DNA from: Spirogloea muscicola
Lineage: Eukaryota > Streptophyta > Zygnematophyceae > Spirogloeales > Spirogloeaceae
DNA length: 11,687 bases
Reading direction: 5' to 3'
Assembly (NCBI GenBank): GCA_009602725.1
Contig: WELB01000147.1
Coordinates: 253,848-265,534 of the forward strand
Part shown: positions 1 through 11,499 of the stretch, in pieces
Position numbering within the stretch: position 1 is the first letter of the stretch
Layout: every line of letters begins with the position of its first letter
Position numbers and translations under genes: made by a program
Notes under the pieces: model-generated
The model's input: only the letters and a program-made list of their open reading frames with translations
Database searches by the model: none
Told to the model about the DNA's origin: nothing

Positions 1-2280
<2,280 letters not shown>

Positions 2281-2804
2281 ACCTGACAAGGTCTGCTGCC
2301 TGCCATTTGTAAACTTCCTCAGATAACAGCCACTTCACTGAGTGTCCTAGCTACAATCATACCAACATTTTGTCACCCTATGTGTCATGTGCAGCTTAGA
2401 GCTATTGGGGGTGTAACGGAAATCTGGACATGGCCACAACTGTAGCATCCTTTTCAGACCTCAACCAACAGCTGTTTAAGCTTGTGCAAGCGGTGGCCGC
2501 ACCTGCTGCAGCAGGCAACAACAGCTGGCCCACAGCTGGAGCTGGCACACTGCTGTGAGAGGCATGCCATGAGGCAGGATGCACACATGTAATGTAAGAA
2601 GGTGCAAGAGAAGCAAGGTGAAACCCACGCAATATACGTGAGCGGGTACTCGGTTGCAAATGCCCTTGATGAAGGCCAAGCCTAGATAAGTCGCCATTGA
2701 CAAGCAGCTTCCTGCCCAACAGCGTGTGGCTGCCAGCGTGCACAGTTTCCAGCAGCCTTGGCCCTTTGACGGCCTCGCTTTGAAGGTCAAGCAGGCAACC
2801 TTTA
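2281..2804. other. Convergent intergenic region between INT and API5
   Basis: These 524 bases hold the 3' untranslated regions of two genes read towards each other. I see no conserved coding frame, no RNA gene and no long repeat. Open frames on the minus strand here lack family likeness and are less GC-rich than the neighbouring exons. Confidence 0.6.
2308..2312 (+). promoter_or_regulatory. Candidate polyadenylation signal TGTAA for the INT gene
   Basis: TGTAA occurs 28 nt after the transporter stop codon. TGTAA is the usual poly(A) signal in chlorophyte green algae, so the position is plausible. Further copies occur at 2414-2418 and, as a doublet, at 2588-2597. I found no TGTAA in sense just downstream of the other three stops. 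Confidence 0.4.
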
Positions 2805-5800
2805 TCACCTCCTGAAACCTCGTCCTGGCCGCCCGTACCTGCTGCCCCCAGTGTCTGCGTCATGTCCACTGCCCCTGCCTCCTGTCGCAGACACACCTCC
2901 AGGGAGGCCCTGCAGAGCCCGTGCAACCAGCTGGTTTGACTTGGGTCTCTTTCCACCTTGCTCCTGCACGTTCGCCCCATTTGATGCTCCAGTAGCAGGC
3001 CTCTTCACGCTGGAGTACCAACTCCACGAGTTGCTCAGCAATTTTCCACCATGATCAGCTCTCAGCCCCATTCCTGACGCTTGAAGTCAGCATGCAGAAG
3101 GCATGGCAGCAAGGAGATGTATGAAAGCGCATCGATATCTCTGTGCTCCTCTGGCAAGCTACAGAGTAATACCTGCCGGAGGATATGACACACAGAGAGG
3201 GAAAAAGTGATCCATCTTACCTGTGCAGCCCTGGGACTGCCTTGGGTTGATCTTGCCAAGACAATGTGAAGTGGGAATCAAGCGAGAACTGCGGGACCGT
3301 CCTCCTTAGGTCCTGTGCAAGAGTGGATCTCAACTCAGTGGACTTCCCAAGATTGGACATCACAAACCGTGTGTATGCATCGTCTCAAGCACACTCTAGG
3401 TGGACTTACCTTGTTCGCAAGCTTGACAGTGTTTGAAGCCACTCGTGCTTGTGCTCTGGCTGCGTTCACCTTGGCCCTCTGTGCCACATTGCAGACAGCA
3501 TACACCTAAGACGTTAGCATGCCTGGCTCATAAACGCACCATCTGAACCCGACGGCAAAATGCAGTGCAGACAGCCAGAATGCACATTGCTCAGTGTGAA
3601 AACGAATCTAGGATCTGTGCCTCTGACTGTGAAAGTTCAGCTTGCATCTTGCTTTGCAGCTTACCGCACTCGTCTTGCCTGCTTCATCTGTAGTGCTCCT
3701 CAAAGCAGCTTCTTGTTGTGATGCCTGCTTCGTGGCTGCAATCTCCTCAGCTCGAGCTACCTCTTCAGCTACATTTAACCTGAAAAGTGCAACAGAAGGT
3801 TGGCAGATTGTTCTGATAGGGATTTGCAAACCATGTTGCTGAACATGCTGTGCCTAATCAATGGCTGTTATAAAATTGATGGGCACAGCAACTCGCTCGG
3901 AGTGGTGTGATACACCCACCTCTCTATCCACTCTTTGTGCCTATCACTAAAATCTTCGCCCAATCTATCAGATGGTTGGCCAGTCACTATCTTGTATCCA
4001 CACAAGGAATTGGTCACGTTTGGTGCCTGCACATGATAGGCACGAGCACAGTAAGAGATTGTTAATGGAAGCCACAAAGTGACCACCATATTTAGATACG
4101 CATGGCAGCTAGTACTAGCTTGAGCAGGTCCACTACATGCATGCGCAGTGTCAGTGACGGACCAACATGCAGCGACCAGACAATCAGTGCCAGTAGTTTA
4201 CAGGATGGCAAAGTGCACGTCCTGCACTGCATGTCATTCTACCGTCCTCATCAACAGCTTGTTGCTTGCACTGTGGAAGCATTGACTTGAGCAGTTTGCA
4301 AGCAATCACCTTATGAGCCAACTGATGAAAAGCATACAGTAAGCACTCTATGTACTCCATCTTGAGAGGATCTTTTGATTTTTTTGTTGGCAAGTACGAC
4401 TGCACCAATGAAACCAACCCCGTCTTCTTCAGAATTTGCTGACAAGCTGTCAACTGGTCTCAACAAAGACAAGCAGAAGACAAGTGTGGTACCACAACAC
4501 CAGAGTCGCCAGGCATTCATGCTGTTCTGCTACTTAGCTTCATGATACATGCCAAGTTCGAAATCGAAAATAGATGTAAACCTTGAGAACTTCCGAGACA
4601 GCCGGTAGAAGCTGCCGTGCATCACTTGCTGAGGTTGCTGAGGATGATTCTGCCAGAAGCTTCAGCAGATTGAGCTGCCTCTCGGGGGATAGCTGAATCG
4701 GAAGCACAAAACAATGTGAGTCTACTTGTCTACAGCGAACACTCAAAGCAGCCGGACAGTTCAGATGAATAGACCTTATTATCACAATCAGAATGCCAGA
4801 GTGCAAAGATTGCGTGTGACCTGATCGAACCGCACTGCTTCACATGCTTGGGCAGGCGGACACTACTCTAGCAGGAAAGTACGAGCCAACTTCCACATGC
4901 CTGGCTGAAAACAGGCAGAAGATGTCTTCCAATGAAATTCATGAACTTGCTGTTGGATGCCCCGCGCTGTAAAAGGATGACAAGCAGCAGAGAAGAGATG
5001 AGCACTCTTCATCGAGCTGACTCGATGACTGTAAGTAAGAAATAGGAAATTCCTGCACTGCACAGATGAACTGCTCCTTCATAGATGGAATCAAGCTAAG
5101 GTGCTACTTGCCCTGGATGATAGACTGATTGACTTATCCCAGTGTCAATGACCTGCCACCAATTTGCACTGCCATTTGCAAGCACTCACAGCATAGAGAG
5201 GAAGCGCGACTTGCAGGCAAGATAGCACCCTCTCCAGGTGATCCTCGTCAGTCACCTGCATACAACAAAGCGGAGCGCTACATAAACCCGAAATTTTTAG
5301 AAGCTCTTCTTATGACATCACCATGTAGCCACCCTTCTGAGCGGTATACTATGCTGGCTCTCGGAGACATGTTCGTTCAAGCTGCCCAGCATCAGCAAGG
5401 GGAAGACATCCTCCCCTTGCTTCTGGAGCCGAGAGTACTCGTCCTTGAGCAGCTGAGACAGGACAAGTGTGATCGCCCAGCTGCAAGACACAGGGACGAC
5501 TGCACCAGTACAGAGTTCTCAATGTGCTCGTGGTAGACCTAGTGTGGACATTCTCACTTGTGGTAGTTCTCACCTCAAACTTGGACTGGAGGTCAGCCTG
5601 GCCCTCAATGATCTGAACAAGCTCTTGCACTTGCTCCGGCGGTGCTTTCTCAGAAAAGAGGTCCAGGCTCTTCAAGAAGTCAATGAACATCTTGAACTCT
5701 GCACCGGTAACATCCTGCAGTATCTGTATCACAGGATGACAGCTGTGGCCCCCGTAAGAAAGCAGGCGGCGATGTGCATACTTGAGTTGCCACACAGTAA

Positions 5801-7406
5801 AGTGCACTGTTAGCTCTACCACAAAGTGTCAGAACCATCACACTGTGCGAGAACTGTATGAAAGCATTGTACAGGGAGCCTATCAAGTGATAGGAGCTTG
5901 CTTGCTCAGATGGTAGCGAGCACCTTCTTTGTGAGGTCTGTGATGTGCCGTTCCATTTCTGGTTTTGGCTGGAGGAGCTCTCGCTTCGACGTGAAGACCT
6001 GCATTTGAGCTGACGGGTAGGTCAGCTTGGGTACGGCATAGATGGGTAGTAAGTGCCACCATGGTGAATGCTGGCTCAGTTTCTAAATCATTGTCCATTG
6101 TATTGATGCATCCATCCAGAGGCAGTGCACATCATCCATCTGTTGGACCGTGCTTGTCACAGAAACCCACACAAGCAAAGGCCGCAGTAAAGGAGTGTAG
6201 AGTGCTTGATCCCTACCTTCTCCTTGATGAAAATGAGGACCTTCTCTCGGACGTTCTCGTCCGGACTCTCCACGTGCTTGAAGAGCGCAGTCAAGGATGC
6301 TGCAACCACCTTCTCATAGCCTCAGTGCTCTTCTAGAGGCTTGAGGATGAGAAGGTAATGAACCGAGGCTGCGACTGCCACTTTGAAGGCGAAACACGAA
6401 GTAATGGCACAACCTACTCACTTAGCAGCTTGAGATCTGCACTGCATGATTGACGAGCGTGACTGGCACAAAGTGGCTGATGAGATTGGATGGGACCATA
6501 CCTCGACAGTCCTGCCTGAGGACCTGCATGAGAGCCTTCTGTACAGCATCCCTTTCCAGAGACTCCTCTGCAAATGCATAGGCTGTCCATGTCACGATGC
6601 ATCACCTGACCCTGTCCATATACTGCAAGCTCCCGACGAAAACAGCAGAGCAGCTGCAATCTTACTGAAAGCGCTGATGGCTCACCAGCCACCAGCAGCT
6701 GGCCAAGGACGTCCGCGATCTTCGGGAGGTGCTCGGGGGTGTCCTTGCTGATCACCGGCAGGCCGCGGATGGCTTGGACCCGTATCTGCCCAAACATGGG
6801 GTCAAGCGGTCGTTCAGTGGGAGAGGCGAGGCGCCCAGCAATCGGCGGCCTGCGGGGCTCCAGCACCGTGCCCGCGATAAGCCATGCCTCGCTGCGCCCT
6901 TGCTTGACACAGCCGCGGCGGACCAGAGAGGCGGGGGGGCTGGCGGCGCACCCCCAGCTCCTCCTCCTCGCACAGGTCCAGCTGCGCGTTGATGGCGTCA
7001 GCGGAGAGCTGCGGGAAGAGCTTGAAGAAGCGCGGGATAAGCTGCGCGGCCAGCTGCTTGGCCTTGTTGCTGCCGCTGGCCGCCGCGATGATGCCGCGGT
7101 AGTCGCCCTCATTCTGCGGCGCACGTCGCGGCGCTCAGCGACCGGAGCGCATGAGGGCCGGCGAGAGCTAAGAAGCTGCAGCAGCGGACGTGCAGGCAGG
7201 CAAGGAAGCCGGCCGGCGGCATCGCTTCAGAAGGAAGCTCCAGGACCGCAAGCCCGGTCGGGTGGCAACCATGGAAGCGTAGGAAGCGGCGCGATCTGCG
7301 GCGCGGCGGCGGGGGGCCGCCGCACCTTGGCCTTGTCCTTGGCGGCGTTGAGGCTCTCCCCGAACGCGTACAGCCGCTCGACGGCGGGGTCGTCGGCCGG
7401 GGCCAT
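2805..7406 (-). CDS. API5: Apoptosis inhibitor 5 (API5) homologue, complete 16-exon gene
   Basis: This is a nuclear HEAT/ARM-repeat protein of the API5 (AAC-11/FIF) family. In animals it blocks cell death; in rice it works with UAP56-like helicases in programmed death of the tapetum. Exons by eye, minus strand: 7406-7326, 7113-6952, 6785-6686, 6567-6502, 6299-6217, 5998-5924, 5723-5574, 5255-5190, 4966-4901, 4692-4582, 4399-4310, 4026-3920, 3779-3665, 3478-3410, 3312-3221 and 3009-2805 (TGA). They total 1638 bases, or 545 residues, about the plant length, and all phases agree. Marks in order are ERLYAFGESLNAAKDK, IRVQAIRGLP, KDTPEHLPKIADVL, QDVTGAEFKMFIDFLKSL, APPEQVQELVQIIEGQADL, YIECLLYAFHQLAHK and NSLCGYKIVTGQPSDRLGED, then an Ala/Glu-rich helical stretch, LSW, a bipartite basic signal (KRP and KRPK) and an RG-rich end. 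The first ATG in exon 1 is chosen. Intron 9 starts with GC. Exon 7 could start nine bases later (5714). Confidence 0.95.
4693..4900 (-). other. Non-canonical GC-AG intron (API5 intron 9)
   Basis: On the minus strand exon 9 ends AGCCAG and the intron opens GCATGT; the acceptor is CCGATTCAG before exon 10. This joins VFSQ to LSPERQ in phase 0, matching the plant API5 order VFDKLPEERK. Any nearby GT donor would add residues and break phase. GC-AG introns are a known minority class of U2 introns. Confidence 0.75.
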
Positions 7407-7480
7407 GGCCGCCGCCGCCGCGCGCGGGCGTCGGGCGAGCCACGCGGGCTGCTGCTGCCGCTGGCAAGGACTGCAGGGGC

Positions 7481-7507
7481 TTTTTTTTTTTTTTTTTTTT
7501 TTTTTTT
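7481..7507. repeat. Internal poly-T tract (27 nt)
   Basis: This is an unbroken run of 27 T, directly followed by a GCC-rich run. It sits 75 bases upstream of the API5 start codon, in what should be its 5' leader or promoter. It shares the T-then-CCG layout of both window ends, so its exact length or even its presence may be an assembly effect. Confidence 0.9.
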
Positions 7508-7508
7508 C

Positions 7509-7541
7509 GCCGCTGCCGCCGCCGCCGCCGCCGCCGCCGCC
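7509..7541. repeat. GCC trinucleotide run
   Basis: Eleven consecutive GCC/GCT triplets (one GCT) adjoin the poly-T. On the plus strand they read as eleven alanines in an open frame; on the minus strand as GGC repeats upstream of API5. Confidence 0.9.
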
Positions 7542-7595
7542 GGCTCCCGCCGTGTCGCCAAGGACGTCGTCCGCGGAGCCGTGGACCGCCGCCCG
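7509..7595 (+). other. Possible first exon of the MRL7-like gene (tentative)
   Basis: After the alanine run an open plus frame reads GSRRVAKDVVRGAVDRRP, with a possible donor (CCG then GTAGAA) at 7596 in phase 0. That phase fits the next acceptor before 7922. An Ala/Arg-rich start would suit a plastid transit peptide, which a plastid thioredoxin-fold protein needs. No start codon is visible: the frame runs back into the poly-T. I recognise no conserved motif, so this may only be the GC-rich leader. Confidence 0.25.
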
Positions 7596-7921
7596 GTAGA
7601 ATTCCTGCGGCCCCCCAAGGCCACCGCCTCGCCAGCTTCGGCGCAACACCCCGCCTCCTACCTCTCATCTCAGCCCCAGCCCTCATGCGTGTATCTCGAG
7701 CTCTGCACTGCGCAAGACTGTTCAATTCCTGAGAGCCTCGCCGTCGGGCTCGCGGTTATTCTGGAGCATCGCCACTCGCTGGCAAGGAGGCGTAGAGGGT
7801 CTGCTCGCGGTGCTGGAGCATTGCCTTGTCAGCCGCTCGCCAGCTGAGAGGCGCTGAGCAGTCTCGCCAAGAACAACTGACAAGTCAAGGGCGGCTGTGC
7901 AAGCCAGCCATCTGCATGCAG

Positions 7922-9970
7922 GAGAAAGAAGCTGAAGTTGACGAAGCTGATACAGTAGAATACATTTACACCATGGAGCATCAGATTGGGCAGCACAGGC
8001 CTTTCAGTATTCCCATGTCAGTGGTGGATAGTTGGGTGAGCCGGAGAGAAGAGAGGAACCCCAATGGACAGGGAAAGTCTGTGGGCGACACTCTAAACCC
8101 CAAACCTAAAGCCGAAACCCTAATCTCCGAATCCTACTCCTAAACTGTAAACCGAAAGCCCGCTCGGTACTCGGCTGTAGCTCTGGAGCACGCATCCTCC
8201 GGCTCGACTTGCAGGGGGGCCACGTGACATGGCTCGATGGTCGCTCTGATCAGGGAGTCAGTCGGCATGACTATGCACATGGCTCTGGCACTGTGGCGTG
8301 CAGGAGGTGCGTGCAGGTCCGAGTTGCACCGCTGCTCAGGCTGCCTGCATGCGAGCACAGGGCATGGGCTCCAACAGTACGCGAAGGTGGCCAAGTCATC
8401 AGCCGGCAGCCCCAGCCAGCCGGGCAGGGCGCAGCAACGTGGCGCAAGACCGCAGTGGTGCAGGGGCCGAGCTTGCCGGACCTGCCGACCGTAGCAACGG
8501 TCAGAGCACGAGCTTCCAGGAGAGGCTGAGGCCCACTGAAGGTCCCGACTTGGCGAGCAGGGGAAGCACGGGCAGCAGGCGGAGCTCAGACGAGCAGGAA
8601 TGTGCAGCAGGGGCGTCGCTGGAGGAGGAAGGAGGGGGGAGGAAGGACGTTGAGGATGAGCTTGAAGCTGACGAGCCATGGTTTGTGGAGGAGGAGGATC
8701 CGACGTGGCCGCCCGAGGCCGACGAGGGATGGGGCTTCCGGGTTTCGCAGTTCTTCGAGCCGCGGCTCAGCAGCGAGCCCCCACCCTCCACCAGGCCGGT
8801 GGAGCAGGGCGAGCAGCGTCGTGACGCTGAGATGGCCAAGGAGGAGGACCACGGCGACGGCCTTGATGAAGCGGACGAAGATGATGAGGAGGATAAGTGG
8901 GGGCAGATGTGGAATGTAGAGGCGGACGAGCCCATCGTAGCGGACATTACGTCCAATGATTGGGATGCCGAGGTCTTCGGTGACGCCAGCCCCCTTGTCG
9001 TCTGCATCTTTGAACGTTACGGCCCCAGGTGGTTGACTGCCTCTCAAATATTTGCATGTCCCAAAGAGCATTGTTTCAGGGCTCCAGTTATCTTGCCAAA
9101 ACGCTGCAGCATTGAGCATGCAAAGATGCACCGTCCTGTGTTGGAGCTGCTTGGATTCTAGACGTATATATGTATGTATATAGTTTAGTATCTCAATGCC
9201 CTTGATGCACCTGCTCTTGGCCCTAACAGTCTTCGGCCCACTGCGGGGTGCTTCTGTAGGAGGGAGGCATCGTGGCGCATGCTCGAGGCCCTGGAGCGGG
9301 CAGCTGTCACTATCTGGGGCTCCGGCAAGGTGCCCTTCAGGGTGAGCTGCACTGCTTACAGCAGACAGTGGGCGGACAGAGAGGCACCAGCAGCTTGCCG
9401 CTGATAATGGCCTCTTTTGACCTGCTACTCGTACTTCAGAATATCGTATAGTAGCTTATGTAAAATAACATGAGATGCAGATGGTATGGGAGCTTGCTAA
9501 AGACTCTACAGTGTTTCGCAGATCTTTTCCCAATAGGCTGTCGTTTGGCCTATACTCTTATCTGCAATTAGCAACATTGGCAGATGAGGTCATCATGGCA
9601 TTCCATCTGGGCGCAGGCTTTCAAAGTGGATGCTGGAATAGAGCCCGACATGGCAACGTCGCTGGGAGTGGAACGTCCACCGCAGCTCCTCTTCATAAAG
9701 AACTCCAAATATGTCCACCGAGTAGAAGGTAATTACCTTTCTTGCTGCGCGTGGGTGCCCTCCACCAACCGTCAGCTAAGTTTCTTGTAAAGTCTCCACA
9801 CGCAAAAGGTTGTTAAGTAAACCATAGGTGATGTGTGCAGCAGCATCACTGAAATGCTGACTAATGTGTCTGGCTCGCATGCAGAGCCTGTCACTGTTGA
9901 GGAGCTCTTGCAGATCAGTGGGCACATCCTATATGGAGGCCCTCGACCTGCCCACATGCAGTCTTCCTAG
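7922..9970 (+). CDS. MRL7: Plastid thioredoxin-fold protein, MRL7/SVR4-like (N-terminus uncertain)
   Basis: Exons by eye are 7922-8035, 8505-9028, 9260-9341, 9617-9728 and 9885-9970 (stop TAG), with GT-AG borders and matching phases; this part codes for 305 residues. The first half is very acidic with many E and D, plus the tryptophan-rich DPTWPPEADEGWGF. The C-terminal part, from SPLVVCIFERYGPR through LEALERAAVTIW, FKVDAG and PPQLLFIKNSKY to ILYGGPRP, follows the pattern of land-plant MRL7/SVR4 (ECB1) proteins. Those are thioredoxin-like plastid nucleoid proteins needed for plastid-encoded polymerase activity and chloroplast development. No CxxC active site is present. The first two junctions are least sure: the exon at 7922 is held only by splice signals and phase, and the acceptor at 8504 is one of several. 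Another thioredoxin-fold plastid protein is possible. Confidence 0.6.
8090..8160 (+). repeat. Degenerate telomere-like tract in an MRL7-like intron
   Basis: The tract opens with CACTCTAAACCCC, the same 13 bases that begin the tract in the INT intron. It continues with scattered CCTAAA, ACCCTAA, CCTAAACTG and TAAACCG units spaced irregularly. It lies in the modelled intron 8036-8504, C-rich strand in sense. Confidence 0.65.
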
Positions 9971-10566
9971 CAACCTATGCTCGGGTCTCACGACAGGTAG
10001 TCCACTGTAGCTGCCCACGCACTGCTGCTCACAAGCTCTCAGCACAACATTCTGAGATTTCACAAATCGCTAGGAAAGCAACACTCCGGAGCCACCCTAT
10101 AGTTTCTCCGTGCTTTCTTAGCTTAGAATGCTTCGCAAAGCATGGCGTGTTGGCTGTATGAACATTCTCTTTCAAAGCGGCTCTCGAGGTGCAAATTGTG
10201 GAAGGTCTTGCATGGATACTGGGCCTTGCATCAAAGTCTTCAATGTTGGCGAGCTTCACGTTAGGACATGCATCAAGGCATCTGTGCGGGCCAACACAGC
10301 CCGAATGCACACACACACTTAGAAACGTAGCATCGGACAATGTGCAGCAATGCTGGATACTCTATTGGTGCTCTTAATGCATGCGGGTGCGGCATGACCG
10401 TGCCCCAAAGCTGCTTGAGCAAGCTAGAAGTTGGAGCACGGCAGCGCGGTGGTCTGTGCCTGCTGTGATGCAGCACACGGCAGGCAGGATGAATCAGACT
10501 GGAAGAAGGAAATATTGTGGTGGCGTTGACAGTGAGGGCTGTGGAAGCGGCGAGGGCAGCAGGTGC
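9971..10566. other. Convergent intergenic region between the MRL7-like and BAG genes
   Basis: About 600 bases hold the 3' flanks of two converging genes. Apart from a short ACACAC stretch near 10310 I see no repeat, RNA gene or coding frame with family likeness. No TGTAA signal was found in sense for either gene. Confidence 0.55.
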
Positions 10567-11492
10567 TCAGCTGGGCCGCGCCCAGATTGGCGTGTGGGGC
10601 GCGGTCGGCCGCTCCTCGGGAGGTTGGTCTCGGCTCCTGGTGCCGTTGTCGAACGTGACCCACTTGGCGCTGCCCCCGGCGGATGCAGCCGGTGGCGCAG
10701 CCGGGGCGGGTGGCCGGCGCGGCTGCGCCTTGAGCCGGTCGATGGCGTCCACGAGCGCCTGCACCCGCCGGACCTCGGTCTTGCGGAGGAGCCGCGCCGA
10801 GCCGTCGGCCTGGATGCCGTCCAGCTTGAGCAGCTGGCGCATGAGGAGCTCCCCCAGCATCGCGCACTGCTTCTCGTCCTGTGGCAGGCCGCCCGCGCTC
10901 TGCTTCACAAGGGCCGCGACCTGCAGGATGTCGGCGGTCCCTTGTCACGGGTCGGGGTCTAGGCTTATTCCTAAGGGGCTTCGCGACAAGCAACCTTGAT
11001 GGCATTCAGACTGATGATCCGTTGGAAGCTTAATGAGTTCGGCTCTGTGCTCAAGCCTGTAGATCAAGTACACAATGTCGGTATGACCACCGGTCGGTAG
11101 AAAATAGATCGAGCCCACGAAGCTGGCTTAGACAGGCTCTAAGCCAGCTTCGTGGGCGGCACGGGCACGGCACCCAGATGGGTCCTACGGCACGGAGCCG
11201 GGCCGGCAGCCGCGGCGACGGCGGCGGCGACCCACCTGAGCCTCGAGGCCGTCGACGTCGCTGCGCACGGCGGCGATGGCGTGGGCGGCGCGGCGAACCT
11301 CCTCGGCGAGGCGCTGCTCCTCGGCGCGGCGCGCGTGCGCGGCCTCGTCCTCCAGCAGCATGAGCTTGGAGCGGTCGCGCACGCCGGCGGCCAGCAGGCT
11401 CTCGCCGTCCACCGTCACGCGGCCGCGGAAGAGGAGCTTCTGCTCGCCCGGCGCCAGGCCCGTGTCCTCCGCCAGCGCCTCCTTAACTTGCC
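10567..11492 (-). CDS. Plant-type BAG co-chaperone (ubiquitin-like + BAG domain), 5'-partial
   Basis: This encodes an Hsp70 co-chaperone: BAG domains bind the Hsp70 ATPase domain and promote nucleotide exchange. Two exons are visible on the minus strand, 11492-11236 and 10920-10567 (stop TGA), joined in phase 0, giving about 202 residues. The first carries the rest of a ubiquitin-like domain (GQVKEALAEDTGLAPGEQKL, then LLFRGR, VRDRSKLMLLED) and the start of the BAG helices (AIAAVRSDVDGLEAQ). The second continues VAALVKQS, then LLMRQLLKLDGIQADGSARL and RKTEVRRVQALVDAIDRLKA, and ends in a Pro/Ala-rich tail with KWVTFDNGT. This order is that of plant BAG1-4. The N-terminus and the first ubiquitin-like strands lie beyond the CGG/poly-A end. 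The acceptor at 11493 is preferred over one six bases inside because it gives the family-like GQVKEAL. Confidence 0.87.
11113..11157. repeat. Perfect 20-bp inverted repeat with 5-nt loop in a BAG intron
   Basis: The left arm 11113-11132 (GCCCACGAAGCTGGCTTAGA) is the exact reverse complement of the right arm 11138-11157; the loop is CAGGC. Pairing stops at both outer edges and no target-site duplication is evident. It sits inside the intron 11235-10921, at the border between less GC-rich sequence on the left and GC-rich sequence on the right. It could be a hairpin-forming mobile remnant, an RNA stem in the intron, or a fold-back artefact. Confidence 0.9.
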
Positions 11493-11499
11493 CTGCCGG

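Larger units (their letters stand above)
7407..7921. promoter_or_regulatory. GC-rich divergent 5' region between API5 and the MRL7-like gene
   Basis: API5 (minus strand, ATG at 7406) and the MRL7-like gene (plus strand) diverge from here, so both promoters and leaders should lie in this stretch. It contains a 27-nt poly-T, a GCC run and a GC-rich stretch to about 7640, then a less GC-rich part. I see no clear TATA box. One possible first exon of the plus-strand gene is listed separately (7509-7595). Confidence 0.5.

Noticed and set aside
3868-4089. The full minus frame around exon 12, taken as one small gene.
   Set aside because: Its conserved core is API5 exon 12 only; the ends lie outside matching splice signals.
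4863-5063. An open minus frame over exon 9 containing HPFTARG, which resembles the API5 stretch before RGAS and suggested a frameshift.
   Set aside because: A better exon at 5255-5190 (ending VALPLYA) supplies this part in phase, and a normal acceptor at 4967 leads straight into RGASNSKF. No frameshift is needed.
5129-5536. Plus-strand open frame of 135 codons.
   Set aside because: It runs antisense across API5 introns 7-8 and exon 8 and shows no family motif; a shadow frame.
5349-5540. Minus-strand stretch readable as WAITLVLSQLLKDEYSRLQK, considered as an extra API5 exon.
   Set aside because: It lies in intron 7, does not match the family, and exons 7 and 8 already join perfectly without it.
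6739-7599. Long plus-strand open frame (286 codons) over API5 exons 1-3.
   Set aside because: Antisense to clearly conserved API5 exons, runs through the poly-T as phenylalanines, and is a product of high GC.
8298-8504. The open plus frame upstream of the acidic exon, starting with a non-ATG codon.
   Set aside because: It has no conserved content and no good start; it is treated as intron with an acceptor at 8504, though the exact exon start is not certain.
8140-9131. Several long minus-strand frames over the acidic exon.
   Set aside because: They are reverse shadows of a GC-rich, E/D-rich coding exon and carry low-complexity serine runs only.
10381-10999. Two long plus-strand frames over the BAG exon.
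   Set aside because: Antisense to the BAG domain, whose minus-strand residues match the family closely.
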